64,000 nucleotides of DNA from Halomonas sp. SSL-5 (GTDB lineage Bacteria > Pseudomonadota > Gammaproteobacteria > Pseudomonadales > Halomonadaceae), in assembly GCF_030708455.1 (NCBI RefSeq), contig NZ_JAUYWF010000003.1:297424-361423 (forward strand), written 5' to 3'. Below the pieces are notes generated by a model. It searched no databases and was not told the DNA's origin. It saw nothing but the letters and a program-made list of their open reading frames with translations. Position 1 is the first letter of the stretch; each line of letters opens with the position of its first letter. The translations under genes were made by a program, and so were the position numbers. Shown piece by piece: positions 10,101 through 20,555 of this stretch.

Positions 10101-10198
10101 CAGCGCACCAGCCAGAAACCGACCAGCACGGCGGCGAGTACGGTGGCGAAGAAGAGTCGGTTGCGAGTTCGGGTATCGCGGGGCTTGCGGGCAGTCAC
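10100..10198 (-). CDS. Possible 32-residue single-pass membrane peptide upstream of the AEC transporter
   Basis: GTG at 10198 is preceded by AGGAG with good spacing and encodes 32 residues. The N-terminus is basic (TARKPRDTRTRNR), and the rest is one hydrophobic helix (LFFATVLAAVLVGFWLV). Its TGA overlaps the ATG of the AEC transporter as TGATG, the usual sign of translational coupling. An ATG thirteen codons further upstream is also in frame. The features favour a real small protein, perhaps an accessory subunit, but I recognise no family. Confidence 0.5.
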   Translation of the reverse strand: MTARKPRDTRTRNRLFFATVLAAVLVGFWLVR

Positions 10199-10309
10199 GG
10201 GGGCTCCTGGTGGCGGGATGGCAACTTGGCGAAACATGGTAATCCCGTTAGCCTGCTACCACCAGGCGCCCCACCCGCGCCGCGCCTCTCCCCGGATCAG
10301 GAAACGCCG

Positions 10310-11122
10310 ATGACGCCCGCCGAGCCCGACCGCCCCACGCTGCTGTTCGCCCACGCCAATGGCTTCCCCGGGATCTGCTATCGCAGCTTCCTGGCGCCAC
10401 TGGGCGAGCGCTTCACCCTCCATCCGCTGGACCGGCTGGGGCATCACCCCGACTTCCCGGTGGGGCACAACTGGCTGGCGCTGCGCGACGAGTTGCTCCA
10501 CGCCCTTGAGGAGCACGAGAGCCCGGTGATCGGCGTGGGCCACTCCATGGGCGGGGTGCTGATGGCCATGGCCGCCGAGGCCGCGCCGTCGCGCTTCCGC
10601 TGCGTGGTGATGCTCGACCCGCCGTTGATGCTGGGATTCGACGCCTGGGCGATGAAGGTCGCCAAGCGGCTGGGCCTGGCGGATCGCGTCACCCCGGCCG
10701 GCAAGAGCCTTGGCCGGCGCACGACCTGGCCGGATCGCCAGGCGATGCGCCACTACCTGCGCCGGCGCGGGCTGTTTCGCCGCTTTACCGAACAGGCCCT
10801 GGAGGACTACGTCGAGGGCGGCACCCGGCTGCTCGACGACGGCCAGGCCGTGCTGCTCTATGACCCGGATATTGAGGTGGAGATCTTCCGCCACCTGCCG
10901 GACCATCTGGGGGATCTGCCGCGCCGGCTGCGGGTGCCCCACGCGGTGCTGGCCGGGGAGGACTCCGACCTGCTGACGCCGCGTCGCTGCCGTCGGCTGC
11001 AGCGACATGGGGTGACGGTTCGTGCGGTGCCCGGTACCCATATGTTCCCGATGGAGCATCCCGACGAGACACGCCAGGGCCTGCTGGCCGTGTTGGATAC
11101 CTTGCTGGAGGACACACCATGA
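10310..11122 (+). CDS. Alpha/beta-fold hydrolase
   Basis: A 270-residue hydrolase. The nucleophile elbow is GVGHSMGG near residue 80, the acidic residue is probably in GEDSDLLTPRR, and the catalytic histidine is in GTHMFPMEHP near the C-terminus. FAHANGFPG near residue 12 supplies the oxyanion region. Esterase or C-C hydrolase activity is likely; the substrate is unknown. The ATG at 10310 gives the usual short N-terminus. It overlaps the next hydrolase gene by 4 bp, starting a three-gene run of serine hydrolases. Confidence 0.88.
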   Translation: MTPAEPDRPTLLFAHANGFPGICYRSFLAPLGERFTLHPLDRLGHHPDFPVGHNWLALRDELLHALEEHESPVIGVGHSMGGVLMAMAAEAAPSRFRCVVMLDPPLMLGFDAWAMKVAKRLGLADRVTPAGKSLGRRTTWPDRQAMRHYLRRRGLFRRFTEQALEDYVEGGTRLLDDGQAVLLYDPDIEVEIFRHLPDHLGDLPRRLRVPHAVLAGEDSDLLTPRRCRRLQRHGVTVRAVPGTHMFPMEHPDETRQGLLAVLDTLLEDTP

Positions 11123-12015
11123 CCTCGCCCGAGCCCTTGCGCCTGGCCGAAGGGCGCCTGGCGGCGCTGGCCTGGGGCGATCCCAAGGCGCCCACCTGGC
11201 TGGCGCTGCACGGCTGGCTCGACAACGCGGCGAGCTTCTCGCGCCTGGCGCCGTTGCTGGTCGAGCGCCTCGGCATCCGTGTCGTCGCCATCGATTTCGC
11301 CGGCCACGGCCACTCCGCCCACTCGCCGGGGGACTACGCCATCTGGGACTACTGCGACGACGTGCTCGACGCCACCGAGACGCTGGGGTGCCCGCGGCCG
11401 ACCCTGCTGGCCCACTCGATGGGGGCCGCGGTCGCCTGCCTGACGGCGGCGGCCCTGCCCGAGCGGGTCGCGCGGCTGGCGTTGGTCGATGGCCTGGGCT
11501 CGGTGACCACCCCCGCCCTCGAGGCCCCCCGGCAGCTGCGCCGGGGGCTGCTGGGACATCGCCGCCCGCCCTCCCGCGGCGCGCGCTATGCTGACGAGGA
11601 GGAGGCCGTGGCGGCGCGGGTCAAGGGGGGCGCGACCCCGGTGGATGCCACGACGATTCGCCCGGTGGTGGCCCGCAACCTGGCGACGCTGCCGGATGGA
11701 CGCCTGGGCTGGCGCAGCGATCCCCATCTGGTACGCCCCTCGCCGGTGCGCCTGACGCCCGAGCAGGTAGTATCCTGCCTGGCGGCGATCGACTGCCCGG
11801 CACTGCTGATCGAAGGAGAGACAGGCATACTCGGCGAGAAGGAAGCCGCCCGAGTAGCGCGAGCCGCGTTGCCGGGGCTCGAACGCCGGGTGCTGCCGGG
11901 TGGTCACCACCTGCACCTGGAGCCTGACGCGTTGGCGGCGGTGGTGGATACCATCGGCGCCTGGGCGTCACGCGACATCGGCCAGCCACACAGACGAGGG
12001 GAAGCAGACCAATGA
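11119..12015 (+). CDS. Alpha/beta-fold hydrolase
   Basis: A 298-residue hydrolase starting in the ATGA overlap with the previous gene. LHGWLDNAASF supplies the HG oxyanion motif near residue 30, LLAHSMGAAVAC holds the nucleophile serine near residue 95, and GGHHLHLEP the catalytic histidine near residue 280. The family covers esterases, lipases and related enzymes; the substrate is not evident. It overlaps the patatin gene by 4 bp, so the three genes are probably one transcript and may act on related lipid esters. Confidence 0.88.
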   Translation: MTSPEPLRLAEGRLAALAWGDPKAPTWLALHGWLDNAASFSRLAPLLVERLGIRVVAIDFAGHGHSAHSPGDYAIWDYCDDVLDATETLGCPRPTLLAHSMGAAVACLTAAALPERVARLALVDGLGSVTTPALEAPRQLRRGLLGHRRPPSRGARYADEEEAVAARVKGGATPVDATTIRPVVARNLATLPDGRLGWRSDPHLVRPSPVRLTPEQVVSCLAAIDCPALLIEGETGILGEKEAARVARAALPGLERRVLPGGHHLHLEPDALAAVVDTIGAWASRDIGQPHRRGEADQ

Positions 12016-13085
12016 GCAACAGGGCGGCAGCCTCTGCTGGGGGGAAGCGGGTGGCGCTGGTGCTGGGCAGCGGCGGGGCGCGCGGCTACGCCCATATCGG
12101 CGTGATCGAGGAGATCGAGCGGCGTGGCTACGAGGTCGTGGCGGTCTCGGGCTGCTCCATGGGGGCCCTGATCGGGGGGGTCTATGCCGCCGGCCAGCTG
12201 CCCGCCTATCGCGACTGGGTGTGCCGCCTCGACTACTTCGACGTGCTGCGCCTGGTGGACGTCACCTGGAGCCCCATGGGTGCCATGCGGGCCAGCAAGG
12301 TGATGGCCAAGCTGGAGAGCCTGGTGGGGGACGCCCGTATCGAGGATCTGGCGATCCCGGTGACCACCGTGGCCACCGACATGACTCGCCAGCGCGAGGT
12401 GTGGTTCCAGAGTGGCTCGCTGCTGGAGGCGATCCGCGCCTCCATCGCCGTGCCCGGGGTGATCACCCCGGTGCATCGCGGCCAGCAGGTGCTGGTCGAC
12501 GGCGGCCTGCTCAATCCGCTGCCGATCATCCCCGCCGTCTCGGCCAACGCCGACCTGGTGATGGCGGTCAACGTCACCGCCCACAGTCCGCGACCGGTGA
12601 CCCTGGAGGAGCTGCTGCCCCCCGAGGCCGCCCGCCTGGAGCGCGAGCGCGAGGCCGCTCGCGATGCCTCGGGGAGCGACTTCACCGCCTGGATCCAGGA
12701 GGTGAAGAGTGCCGCTGGGCGCTGGTTCGATGGCCTGGGCGGCGTCGGCGGCAGCGCCGAAGGGGAGTCGGACGACCAGAGTGAAGTGAGCAGTCGCCGC
12801 CGCCAGTGGGGGCGGTTGGACATGGTGCTCGCCTCCTTCGATATCACCCAGGCGGCGCTGGCCAAGTACAAGGTGGCGGGCTATCCGCCGGACGTGCTGA
12901 TCGAGGTCCCCAAGACGGTGTGTGGTGCCTACGAGTTCCATCGCGCCGAGGCGTTGATCACCCTGGGGCATCAACTGGCGGTGGAAGCGCTGGATCGTTA
13001 CGAGGGGCGCAACCACCCTGGCCTGGGCGGGCGGGGGATCATCGTCGGCCCCAGGCTGCCGGGCGACAAGCGGCTGGGCGAGTAG
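12012..13085 (+). CDS. Patatin-like phospholipase family protein (RssA-type)
   Basis: A 357-residue patatin. The oxyanion-hole loop GSGGARGYAHIG is near residue 18, the nucleophile serine is in SGCSMGALIGG near residue 45, and the partner aspartate in VDGGLLNPLP near residue 165. These make the Ser-Asp dyad of bacterial patatin esterases or phospholipases. A charged insert (LERERE through SDDQSEV) separates the catalytic domain from a C-terminal region. It is the third gene of an overlapping hydrolase operon, and the physiological lipid substrate is unknown. Confidence 0.9.
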   Translation: MSNRAAASAGGKRVALVLGSGGARGYAHIGVIEEIERRGYEVVAVSGCSMGALIGGVYAAGQLPAYRDWVCRLDYFDVLRLVDVTWSPMGAMRASKVMAKLESLVGDARIEDLAIPVTTVATDMTRQREVWFQSGSLLEAIRASIAVPGVITPVHRGQQVLVDGGLLNPLPIIPAVSANADLVMAVNVTAHSPRPVTLEELLPPEAARLEREREAARDASGSDFTAWIQEVKSAAGRWFDGLGGVGGSAEGESDDQSEVSSRRRQWGRLDMVLASFDITQAALAKYKVAGYPPDVLIEVPKTVCGAYEFHRAEALITLGHQLAVEALDRYEGRNHPGLGGRGIIVGPRLPGDKRLGE

Positions 13086-13092
13086 GCGCGCC

Positions 13093-13665
13093 TCAGCGGT
13101 CGCCGCGCCGGCGCAGCAGCACGTAGACGGCGCCGGTGCCGCCCTCGGCCTCCACGGCCGAGCAGAATGCCAGCACACCGGGCCACTCGCGCAGCCAGGC
13201 GTTGACGTGGCTCTTGATCACCGGATAGTTGCCGTCCACTCCCCAGGCCTTGCCATGTACCACCAGCAGGCAGCGGCGTCGCTCCAGGGCGGCGTCGCGC
13301 AGGAAGCCCTCCAGCTCCTCGCGTGCCTCCTCCAGGGTGTAGCCGTGCAGGTCGAGCCCCGCCTCCCAGGCCATTTCGCCGCGCTTGAGGCGGCTGCGGG
13401 TGCGCCACGGCAGGTCGGGCAGGGCGAAGTCGAGGTACTCCGAGGGCCGCACCGCCTCCACGCGGCCGTCGGAGGTGCGCCCCCTGGCGCCGTCGTCGCC
13501 CGCCGCCTGGGCGGCGGCCCGGCGTGCCGCGGCGGAGGGGTCCTCGCGCTGCGGACGCCCCGGATCGGCGCGGTTGCGCTTGATCGGCCTGACCCCGGCC
13601 TGGCGCAGGGCCTGGCGAAAGGCGCTGATCTCATCGTCATCCGGGCGGTGGCGATTTTTGCTCAT
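13093..13665 (-). CDS. Smr/MutS family endonuclease-domain protein
   Basis: A 190-residue protein. I chose the ATG at 13665 ([13 protein letters not shown]); a longer frame upstream has no support. The N-terminal hundred residues are polar and Arg-rich. The C-terminal Smr domain has [15 protein letters not shown], the nucleic-acid loop VVHGKAWG and the end motif [11 protein letters not shown]. Smr domains cut branched DNA or RNA; the E. coli homologue SmrB cleaves mRNA at collided ribosomes. Whether this protein does the same cannot be told from sequence. It is convergent with the patatin gene and divergent from prmB. Confidence 0.9.
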   Translation of the reverse strand: MSKNRHRPDDDEISAFRQALRQAGVRPIKRNRADPGRPQREDPSAAARRAAAQAAGDDGARGRTSDGRVEAVRPSEYLDFALPDLPWRTRSRLKRGEMAWEAGLDLHGYTLEEAREELEGFLRDAALERRRCLLVVHGKAWGVDGNYPVIKSHVNAWLREWPGVLAFCSAVEAEGGTGAVYVLLRRRGDR

Positions 13666-13795
13666 GGGGCAGGGCTCATGGGGCAGTATCGGCTGGTTGG
13701 CGTGGGGGCGACCAGTATACCCGGCGTGGCGTGGCTGTGAACCGGCGGGCCGGGTTACAATCATCCTCCCTACCTCTCGACGTTCAGGTGCTCCC

Positions 13796-14749
13796 TTGGC
13801 CGATCAGCACGCCCCGCGCTCGACCTCCACGCTTACCCTTACCGACGACCGGCTCGCCGCGGAGCTCGTCACCCTGCGCGACTACCTGCGCTGGGCGGCC
13901 AGCGAATTCCATCTGGCCGGCCTGTTCCATGGGCATGGCAGTGACTCGCCCTGGGATGAAGCGGTGGCCCTGACCCTGGGCGCGCTGCACCTGCCCTGGA
14001 ACGTCGATCCCGCGGTACTCGACGCCCGCCTTCTGCCCATGGAGCGCCGACGCATCGTCGCCCTGGTGCGCGAGCGGATCATCGGCCGGCGGCCGCTACC
14101 CTATCTGCTCGGCGAGGCGTGGTTCGCCGGTCTGCCCTTCGACGTCGACGAGCGTGTGTTGATCCCGCGCTCGCCCATCGCCGAACTGGTGGAGTCGGGC
14201 TTCGCCGCCTGGTTTCCCGAGGAGCCGCCGGAGGGGGTGCTCGACCTGTGTGCCGGTTCCGGCTGCATCGGCATCGCCACGGCGCTGCACCTGCCCACCT
14301 GTGCTGTGGATCTCGCCGATATCAGCCAGGAGGCCCTGGCGGTGGCCCGCCAGAACATCAGCCGCCACGACCTCGGCGCGCGGGTGCGCGCGGTGCATTC
14401 GGACCTCTTCGATGCGTTGCCCGGCCGCTATGACCTGATCGTCTCCAACCCGCCCTACGTGGATGACCGCGACCTCGCCACCATGCCCGCCGAGTACCGC
14501 CACGAGCCCGCCCTGGCGCTGGGCGCCGGCGCCGACGGCCTGGACATCGTGCGGCGCATCCTGCGCGAGGCCCGCCGACACCTGAGCGAGCGTGGCGTGC
14601 TGATCGTCGAGGTGGGCAACTCCGACCACCACCTGGAGGCCGCCTTCCCGGAGGTGCCCTTCCTGTGGCTCGACTTCGAGCGCGGCGGCCAGGGGGTGTT
14701 CGCCCTCACCGCCGATGAACTCGACGCCCATGCGGCGTCCTTCGCCTGA
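13796..14749 (+). CDS. prmB: Ribosomal protein uL3 glutamine N5-methyltransferase
   Basis: A 317-residue SAM-dependent methyltransferase. It modifies a glutamine of ribosomal protein L3. The SAM motif is [16 protein letters not shown] near residue 145, and the glutamine-methylase signature NPPY is in [10 protein letters not shown] near residue 219. The best start is TTG at 13796, giving MADQHAPRS; no ATG in this frame lies suitably, and the longer frame upstream runs antisense to the Smr gene. A TACAAT hexamer at 13756-13761 may be its -10 element. aroC follows after 31 bp. Confidence 0.93.
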   Translation: MADQHAPRSTSTLTLTDDRLAAELVTLRDYLRWAASEFHLAGLFHGHGSDSPWDEAVALTLGALHLPWNVDPAVLDARLLPMERRRIVALVRERIIGRRPLPYLLGEAWFAGLPFDVDERVLIPRSPIAELVESGFAAWFPEEPPEGVLDLCAGSGCIGIATALHLPTCAVDLADISQEALAVARQNISRHDLGARVRAVHSDLFDALPGRYDLIVSNPPYVDDRDLATMPAEYRHEPALALGAGADGLDIVRRILREARRHLSERGVLIVEVGNSDHHLEAAFPEVPFLWLDFERGGQGVFALTADELDAHAASFA

Positions 14750-14780
14750 TTCTCCGACCCCGATCCCTCGAGGAGCGCCC

Positions 14781-15866
14781 ATGTCCGGCAACACCTTCGG
14801 CAAGCTGTTTACCGTCACCACCTTCGGCGAGAGCCATGGCCCGGCGCTGGGCGCCATCGTCGATGGCTGTCCGCCGGGACTGCCGCTCAGCGAGGAGGAC
14901 CTGCAGCACGACCTGGATCGCCGTCGTCCGGGGACCTCGCGCCACACCACCCAGCGCCGCGAGCCCGACCGGGTGCGGATCCTCTCCGGTGTCTTCGAGG
15001 GGCTGACCACCGGCACCTCCATTGGCCTTGTGATCGAGAATACCGACCAGCGCTCCACGGACTACTCGAAGATCAAGGACCAGTTCCGCCCCGCCCACGC
15101 CGACTACAGCTACCACCACAAATACGGCATCCGCGACTACCGCGGCGGCGGGCGCTCCAGCGCCCGGGAGACCGCCATGCGGGTGGCGGCCGGGGCCATC
15201 GCCAAGAAATATCTCGAGACCCGGGGCATCAGCGTGCGCGGCTACATGAGCCAGCTCGGCCCCATCGAGATCGCCTTCAGGAGCTGGGAGGCAGTGGACG
15301 CCAATCCCTTCTTCTGCCCCGACCCGGAGCGCGTGGCAGAGCTCGAGGCCTACATGGACCAGCTGCGCCGGGACCAGGACTCGGTGGGCGCGAAGATCAC
15401 CGTGGTGGCCGAGGGCGTGCCCCCGGGTCTCGGCGAGCCGGTGTTCGATCGCCTGGACGCCGAACTGGCCCATGGCCTGATGAGCATCAATGCGGTGAAA
15501 GGCGTGGAGATCGGTGACGGCTTCGCCGCCGTGGCCAGCCGTGGCAGCGAGCACCGCGACGAGATGACCCCCGAGGGGTTCCTCTCCAACCACGCCGGCG
15601 GCGTACTCGGTGGCATTTCCAGCGGCCAGGCGATCATCGCCCATCTGGCGCTCAAGCCGACATCGAGCATCACCACCCCGGGGCGCAGCATCGACGTCCA
15701 CGGCGATCCCGTCGAGGTGGTCACCAAGGGGCGTCACGACCCCTGCGTGGGGATCCGCGCCACGCCCATCGCCGAGGCGATGATGGCGCTGACCCTGATG
15801 GACCATCTGCTGCGCCATCGCGCCCAGAACGCCGAGGTGAAGGTGGACACCCCCGTGCTGCGTTGA
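14781..15866 (+). CDS. aroC: Chorismate synthase
   Basis: A 361-residue enzyme of the last shikimate step, converting 5-enolpyruvylshikimate-3-phosphate to chorismate with reduced FMN. The start at 14781 gives [20 protein letters not shown], which contains the first signature [24 protein letters not shown] near residue 125 and [16 protein letters not shown] near residue 320 are the other two. Its order after prmB matches pseudomonads and relatives. Its product feeds trpEG and pabB, both encoded elsewhere in this window. Confidence 0.97.
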   Translation: MSGNTFGKLFTVTTFGESHGPALGAIVDGCPPGLPLSEEDLQHDLDRRRPGTSRHTTQRREPDRVRILSGVFEGLTTGTSIGLVIENTDQRSTDYSKIKDQFRPAHADYSYHHKYGIRDYRGGGRSSARETAMRVAAGAIAKKYLETRGISVRGYMSQLGPIEIAFRSWEAVDANPFFCPDPERVAELEAYMDQLRRDQDSVGAKITVVAEGVPPGLGEPVFDRLDAELAHGLMSINAVKGVEIGDGFAAVASRGSEHRDEMTPEGFLSNHAGGVLGGISSGQAIIAHLALKPTSSITTPGRSIDVHGDPVEVVTKGRHDPCVGIRATPIAEAMMALTLMDHLLRHRAQNAEVKVDTPVLR

Positions 15867-15924
15867 GGGTGGCCCTTTAGGGGCTGCTACACTGCGGGAC
15901 AGACCAACGGACAGGGCTTGAGCC

Positions 15925-16371
15925 ATGAAGATCAATGTCGAGTTTGACCTTACTCCCGACGAGTTTCGCCACGCGCTGGGCCTACCCGACGTGGAGGCCT
16001 TCCAGAAGGACCTGATGGACCGGATCCAGAAACAGATGGAGTCCGGGGTGGAGGGCTATGACCCGATGAGCCTGATGCAGCCCTTCCTGCAGCAGTCCGG
16101 CATGGGGCAGGGCATGACGCAAGGGCTCTCCCAGGGCCTGTCCCAGGGGCTTTCCAGCTTCGGCACCTACCAGCAGATGATGCTGGATATGCTCAAGCAG
16201 GCGGGGCAGGCCGCCGGTCAGGCCGGCTCCTCGGGCGGCGAGGACAAGGGCGGTGAGTCCGACTCGGGTTCGGGAGGCGCTTCCGCCGCGAGCAGCGGCA
16301 AGGCCTCCAGCCGCGCCAAGGCCAGCAAGGGGACCACCAGCACCCGCTCGCGGACCAAGCGCGAAAGCTGA
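15925..16371 (+). CDS. DUF6489 family protein next to phasin and PHA synthase
   Basis: A 148-residue protein. The N-terminal 40 residues (MKINVEFDLTPDEFRHALGL, then PDVEAFQKDLMDR) match the DUF6489 family. The middle carries three tandem QGLS units within a Met/Gln-rich stretch, and the C-terminus is a low-complexity Gly/Ser then Lys/Arg/Thr tail (KASSRAKASKGTTSTRSRTK), reminiscent of DNA- or granule-binding tails. The direct position before phaP and phaC suggests a role at the PHA granule. That role is inferred from context only. Confidence 0.75.
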   Translation: MKINVEFDLTPDEFRHALGLPDVEAFQKDLMDRIQKQMESGVEGYDPMSLMQPFLQQSGMGQGMTQGLSQGLSQGLSSFGTYQQMMLDMLKQAGQAAGQAGSSGGEDKGGESDSGSGGASAASSGKASSRAKASKGTTSTRSRTKRES

Positions 16372-16503
16372 CGCGACGTCAATACGCCATTCATCTCGTC
16401 GCCATGATCTTGCAACAAGGCCGGTGGCAGACTACGCTTTGTGCAGTGCAACATCGTGGGCGGTCCGCCCACGACTGATGATCACCGTTCGGGAGGACGT
16501 CCC

Positions 16504-16929
16504 ATGCAAGACAAGATGATCGAAAGCTTCAACGAACAGACCCGCAAGTTCTTCGAGCCGATGCGCAAGCTCAACTCCCTGATGCTGGACAACATGGAGA
16601 AGCTCTCCCAGTACCAGATGGAGTCCATGAAGCGCTACAGCCAGATGGGCACCGAGCGCATGCGCGACGCCAGCGAGGTCCAGGATGCCGACAGCCTGCG
16701 TGACTTCGGTACCCGCCAGGCCGAGATGATGAACCAGCTCTCTCAGCAGATGATGGAGGATGCCAAGGCCCTCTCCGAGATGAGCGTCGACTTCAAGGCC
16801 GAGATGGAGAAGCTCTTCTCCGAGCAGGCCGAGGCCATGGGCGAGGCCGCCAAGCAGCAGTCCGGCCAGGCCGACAAGGCCGAACCGGCCAAGGCGCAGT
16901 CCTCGCGAGGCGGCACCAGCAAGAGCTGA
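16504..16929 (+). CDS. phaP: Phasin family protein (PHA granule surface)
   Basis: A 141-residue, almost wholly helical and amphipathic protein, Met/Gln/Glu-rich (for example FFEPMRKLNSLMLDNMEKLS), with an Ala/Lys/Gln-rich C-terminus. This fits the phasin family, whose members coat poly(3-hydroxyalkanoate) granules and limit their coalescence. GGAGG lies just before the ATG at 16504. phaC follows, separated by a GC-rich hairpin at 16992-17018 which may uncouple the levels of the two proteins. Confidence 0.85.
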   Translation: MQDKMIESFNEQTRKFFEPMRKLNSLMLDNMEKLSQYQMESMKRYSQMGTERMRDASEVQDADSLRDFGTRQAEMMNQLSQQMMEDAKALSEMSVDFKAEMEKLFSEQAEAMGEAAKQQSGQADKAEPAKAQSSRGGTSKS

Positions 16930-16991
16930 GCGCATGCCATGAGCGCTGCGGGCGCAGCGCAATCCGGTCCTCGACGGGGCCGTTGATCAAG

Positions 16992-17018
16992 CCGCCGTCC
17001 TCCTCGCGAGGGCGGCGG
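16992..17018 (+). promoter_or_regulatory. Hairpin between phaP and phaC
   Basis: CCGCCGTCCTC (16992-17002) and GAGGGCGGCGG (17008-17018) form an 11-bp stem with one U-G pair and a 5-base loop. No T-run follows. It may be a partial terminator or an mRNA-stabilising 3' end for the phasin message, allowing more phasin than synthase. The function is inferred. Confidence 0.45.
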
Positions 17019-17068
17019 ATCGTGCTATCTGACGTCGGCATGGCGTGGCCGACGCACCGGGAGGGTTC

Positions 17069-18922
17069 ATGCAGCCAGGTTCAATGCAGTCAGGGGTTCA
17101 AGCACCAACACAGGCCGAGTTGGAGGCGTGGAATGCGCAGCTCCAGCTGATCGGCGAGGAGTACCGTCAACTGATGGGCGACCTGCTGGAGCGCATGGTG
17201 CCCAGCGACGCCGCCGATTCGGTCTATGACGACATGCGTGAGAGCTTCCAGGCGGCGGCCGAATCGCTGATGGGCAATCCGCCCCAGCTGTGGCAGACCC
17301 AGGCACGACTGATGCAGGATCAGTTCCAGCTTTGGCAGAACGGCCTTCGCGCCATGGCCGGCGAGTCGGTCGAGCCACTGGTGACGCCGAGCAAGGGCGA
17401 TCGCCGATTCAAGGACGAGGCCTGGACCAACGACCCCTACTACCTGGCGATCATGCAGCAGTACCTGCTCTTCTCGCGCCTCGTCGAGGAGCTGATCGAC
17501 GGTCTGGACCTCCCCGCGGAACAGAAGAACCGGCTGGCGTTCTACGCCCGCCAGATGGTCAACGCCATGTCGCCCACCAACTTCGTGGCCACCAACCCCG
17601 AGGTGATGCGCAAGACCCTGGAGACCCGCGGCCAGAACCTGGTCGACGGCCTGGCCCGGCTGCGCCACGACCTGGGCAACTCCGCCGAGGGCCTCAACGT
17701 CACCATGACCGATCGCAGCGCCTTCGAGGTGGGCAGGAATATCGCCGTGACCCCGGGCTCGGTGGTCTTCGAGAACGAGCTGATCCAGTTGATCCAGTAC
17801 GCGCCCACCACCGAGCAGGCCTACAAGACGCCGCTGCTGGTGATTCCGCCCTGGATCAACAAGTACTACATCCTCGACCTGCGCGAGGACAACTCCTTCG
17901 TCAAGTGGCTGGTCGGGCAGGGCCACACGGTGTTCCTGATCTCCTGGCGCAACCCCGGGCCCGAGCAGCGCGACCTGACCTGGGCCGACTACATGCAGCT
18001 CGGCCCCATCGATGCCATGGCGGCGATCGAGCAGGCCACCGGCGAGAAGTCGGTCAATCTGCTCAGCTACTGCGTCGGCGGCACCCTGGCGGCCTCCACG
18101 GTGGCCTACCTGACCAGCACTCGCCGCGGGCGCAAGGTCAAGTCGGTCACCTACATGACCACCCTGCAGGACTTCCGCGACCCGGGCGAGATCGGTGTCT
18201 TCCTCAACGAGCCGGTACTCCAGGGCATCGAGGCCAAGATGGAGCGTGACGGCTACCTCGACGGTCGGGCCATGGCCTTCAGCTTCAACCTGCTGCGCGA
18301 GAACGACCTCTTCTGGTCCTTCTATATCAGCAACTACCTGAAGGGAGACGTGCCGGCACCCTTCGACCTGCTCTACTGGAACACCGACGGCACCAACCTG
18401 CCGGCGGCGACCCACGGCTGGTACCTGCGCAACATGTACATGGAGAACCGCCTGGTCCAGCCCGGTGGCATCGAGCTCGACGGGGTCAAGATCGACCTGC
18501 GCAAGATCTCCACTCCGAGCTACTTCCTGTCTACCCGCGAGGACCATATCGCGCGCTGGAACAGCACCTATTACGGCGCGCTGCTGCCCAAGGGGCCGGT
18601 CAAGTTCGTGCTGGGTGGCTCGGGGCACATCGCCGGGGTGGTCAACCCGCCGCACAAGAACAAGTACGGCTTCTGGACCAATGACGAGCTGGCCGAGACC
18701 CACGAGGAGTGGCTGGCCGGTGCCGAGCAGCACGAGGGTTCCTGGTGGCCGCACTGGCAGGCGTGGATGACCGAGAACGGCTACGCCGATGCCGAGAAGA
18801 TGGTGCCGGCACGCCAGCCCGGCGACGGCGAGCTGGATATCCTCGAGCCGGCCCCGGGACGCTACGTCAAGACGACCATTCCCGAGGTGCTGGGCGAAAC
18901 CCCGGCTTCGCCGGGAGCTTAA
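17069..18922 (+). CDS. phaC: Class I poly(3-hydroxyalkanoate) synthase
   Basis: A 617-residue synthase that polymerises (R)-3-hydroxyacyl-CoA at the granule surface. The ATG at 17069 has GGGAGGG just upstream; an in-frame GTG at 17045 is the alternative. The catalytic triad is readable: Cys335 in LLSYCVGGTL, Asp492 in STREDHIARW and His520 in GGSGHIAGVV. The lipase-like box is S-Y-C-V-G, with Ser replacing the usual first Gly. WINKYYILDLR and FLISWRNPG are further family motifs. No phaA or phaB is adjacent, as is common in Halomonas. Confidence 0.96.
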   Translation: MQPGSMQSGVQAPTQAELEAWNAQLQLIGEEYRQLMGDLLERMVPSDAADSVYDDMRESFQAAAESLMGNPPQLWQTQARLMQDQFQLWQNGLRAMAGESVEPLVTPSKGDRRFKDEAWTNDPYYLAIMQQYLLFSRLVEELIDGLDLPAEQKNRLAFYARQMVNAMSPTNFVATNPEVMRKTLETRGQNLVDGLARLRHDLGNSAEGLNVTMTDRSAFEVGRNIAVTPGSVVFENELIQLIQYAPTTEQAYKTPLLVIPPWINKYYILDLREDNSFVKWLVGQGHTVFLISWRNPGPEQRDLTWADYMQLGPIDAMAAIEQATGEKSVNLLSYCVGGTLAASTVAYLTSTRRGRKVKSVTYMTTLQDFRDPGEIGVFLNEPVLQGIEAKMERDGYLDGRAMAFSFNLLRENDLFWSFYISNYLKGDVPAPFDLLYWNTDGTNLPAATHGWYLRNMYMENRLVQPGGIELDGVKIDLRKISTPSYFLSTREDHIARWNSTYYGALLPKGPVKFVLGGSGHIAGVVNPPHKNKYGFWTNDELAETHEEWLAGAEQHEGSWWPHWQAWMTENGYADAEKMVPARQPGDGELDILEPAPGRYVKTTIPEVLGETPASPGA

Positions 18923-18945
18923 AGCTGTAAGCTATAAGCTGTAAG
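18923..18945. repeat. Heptanucleotide array, left arm (AGCTGTA units)
   Basis: Directly after the phaC stop, AGCTGTA, AGCTATA and AGCTGTA stand in tandem, followed by AG. Read as GTAAGCT units, they belong to the same heptamer family as the array at 19014-19076, but in the opposite orientation. The two arrays flank the phaC terminator. Confidence 0.8.
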
Positions 18946-18946
18946 T

Positions 18947-18990
18947 AGAAGCGCCCAGCCGACTCATCGGCTGGGCGCTTCTTGTTTCTT
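18947..18990 (+). terminator. Intrinsic terminator of phaC
   Basis: AGAAGCGCCCAGCCGA (18947-18962) and TCGGCTGGGCGCTTCT (18967-18982) form a perfect 16-bp stem with a 4-base loop, followed by TGTTTCTT. It lies between the convergent genes phaC and lnt and can work in both directions. Confidence 0.92.
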
Positions 18991-19013
18991 CCCCAATGTC
19001 TCTCGAAAGATCT

Positions 19014-20532
<1,519 letters not shown>

Positions 20533-20555
20533 CTTGGCCCTCCGTGGCAGGCGCG

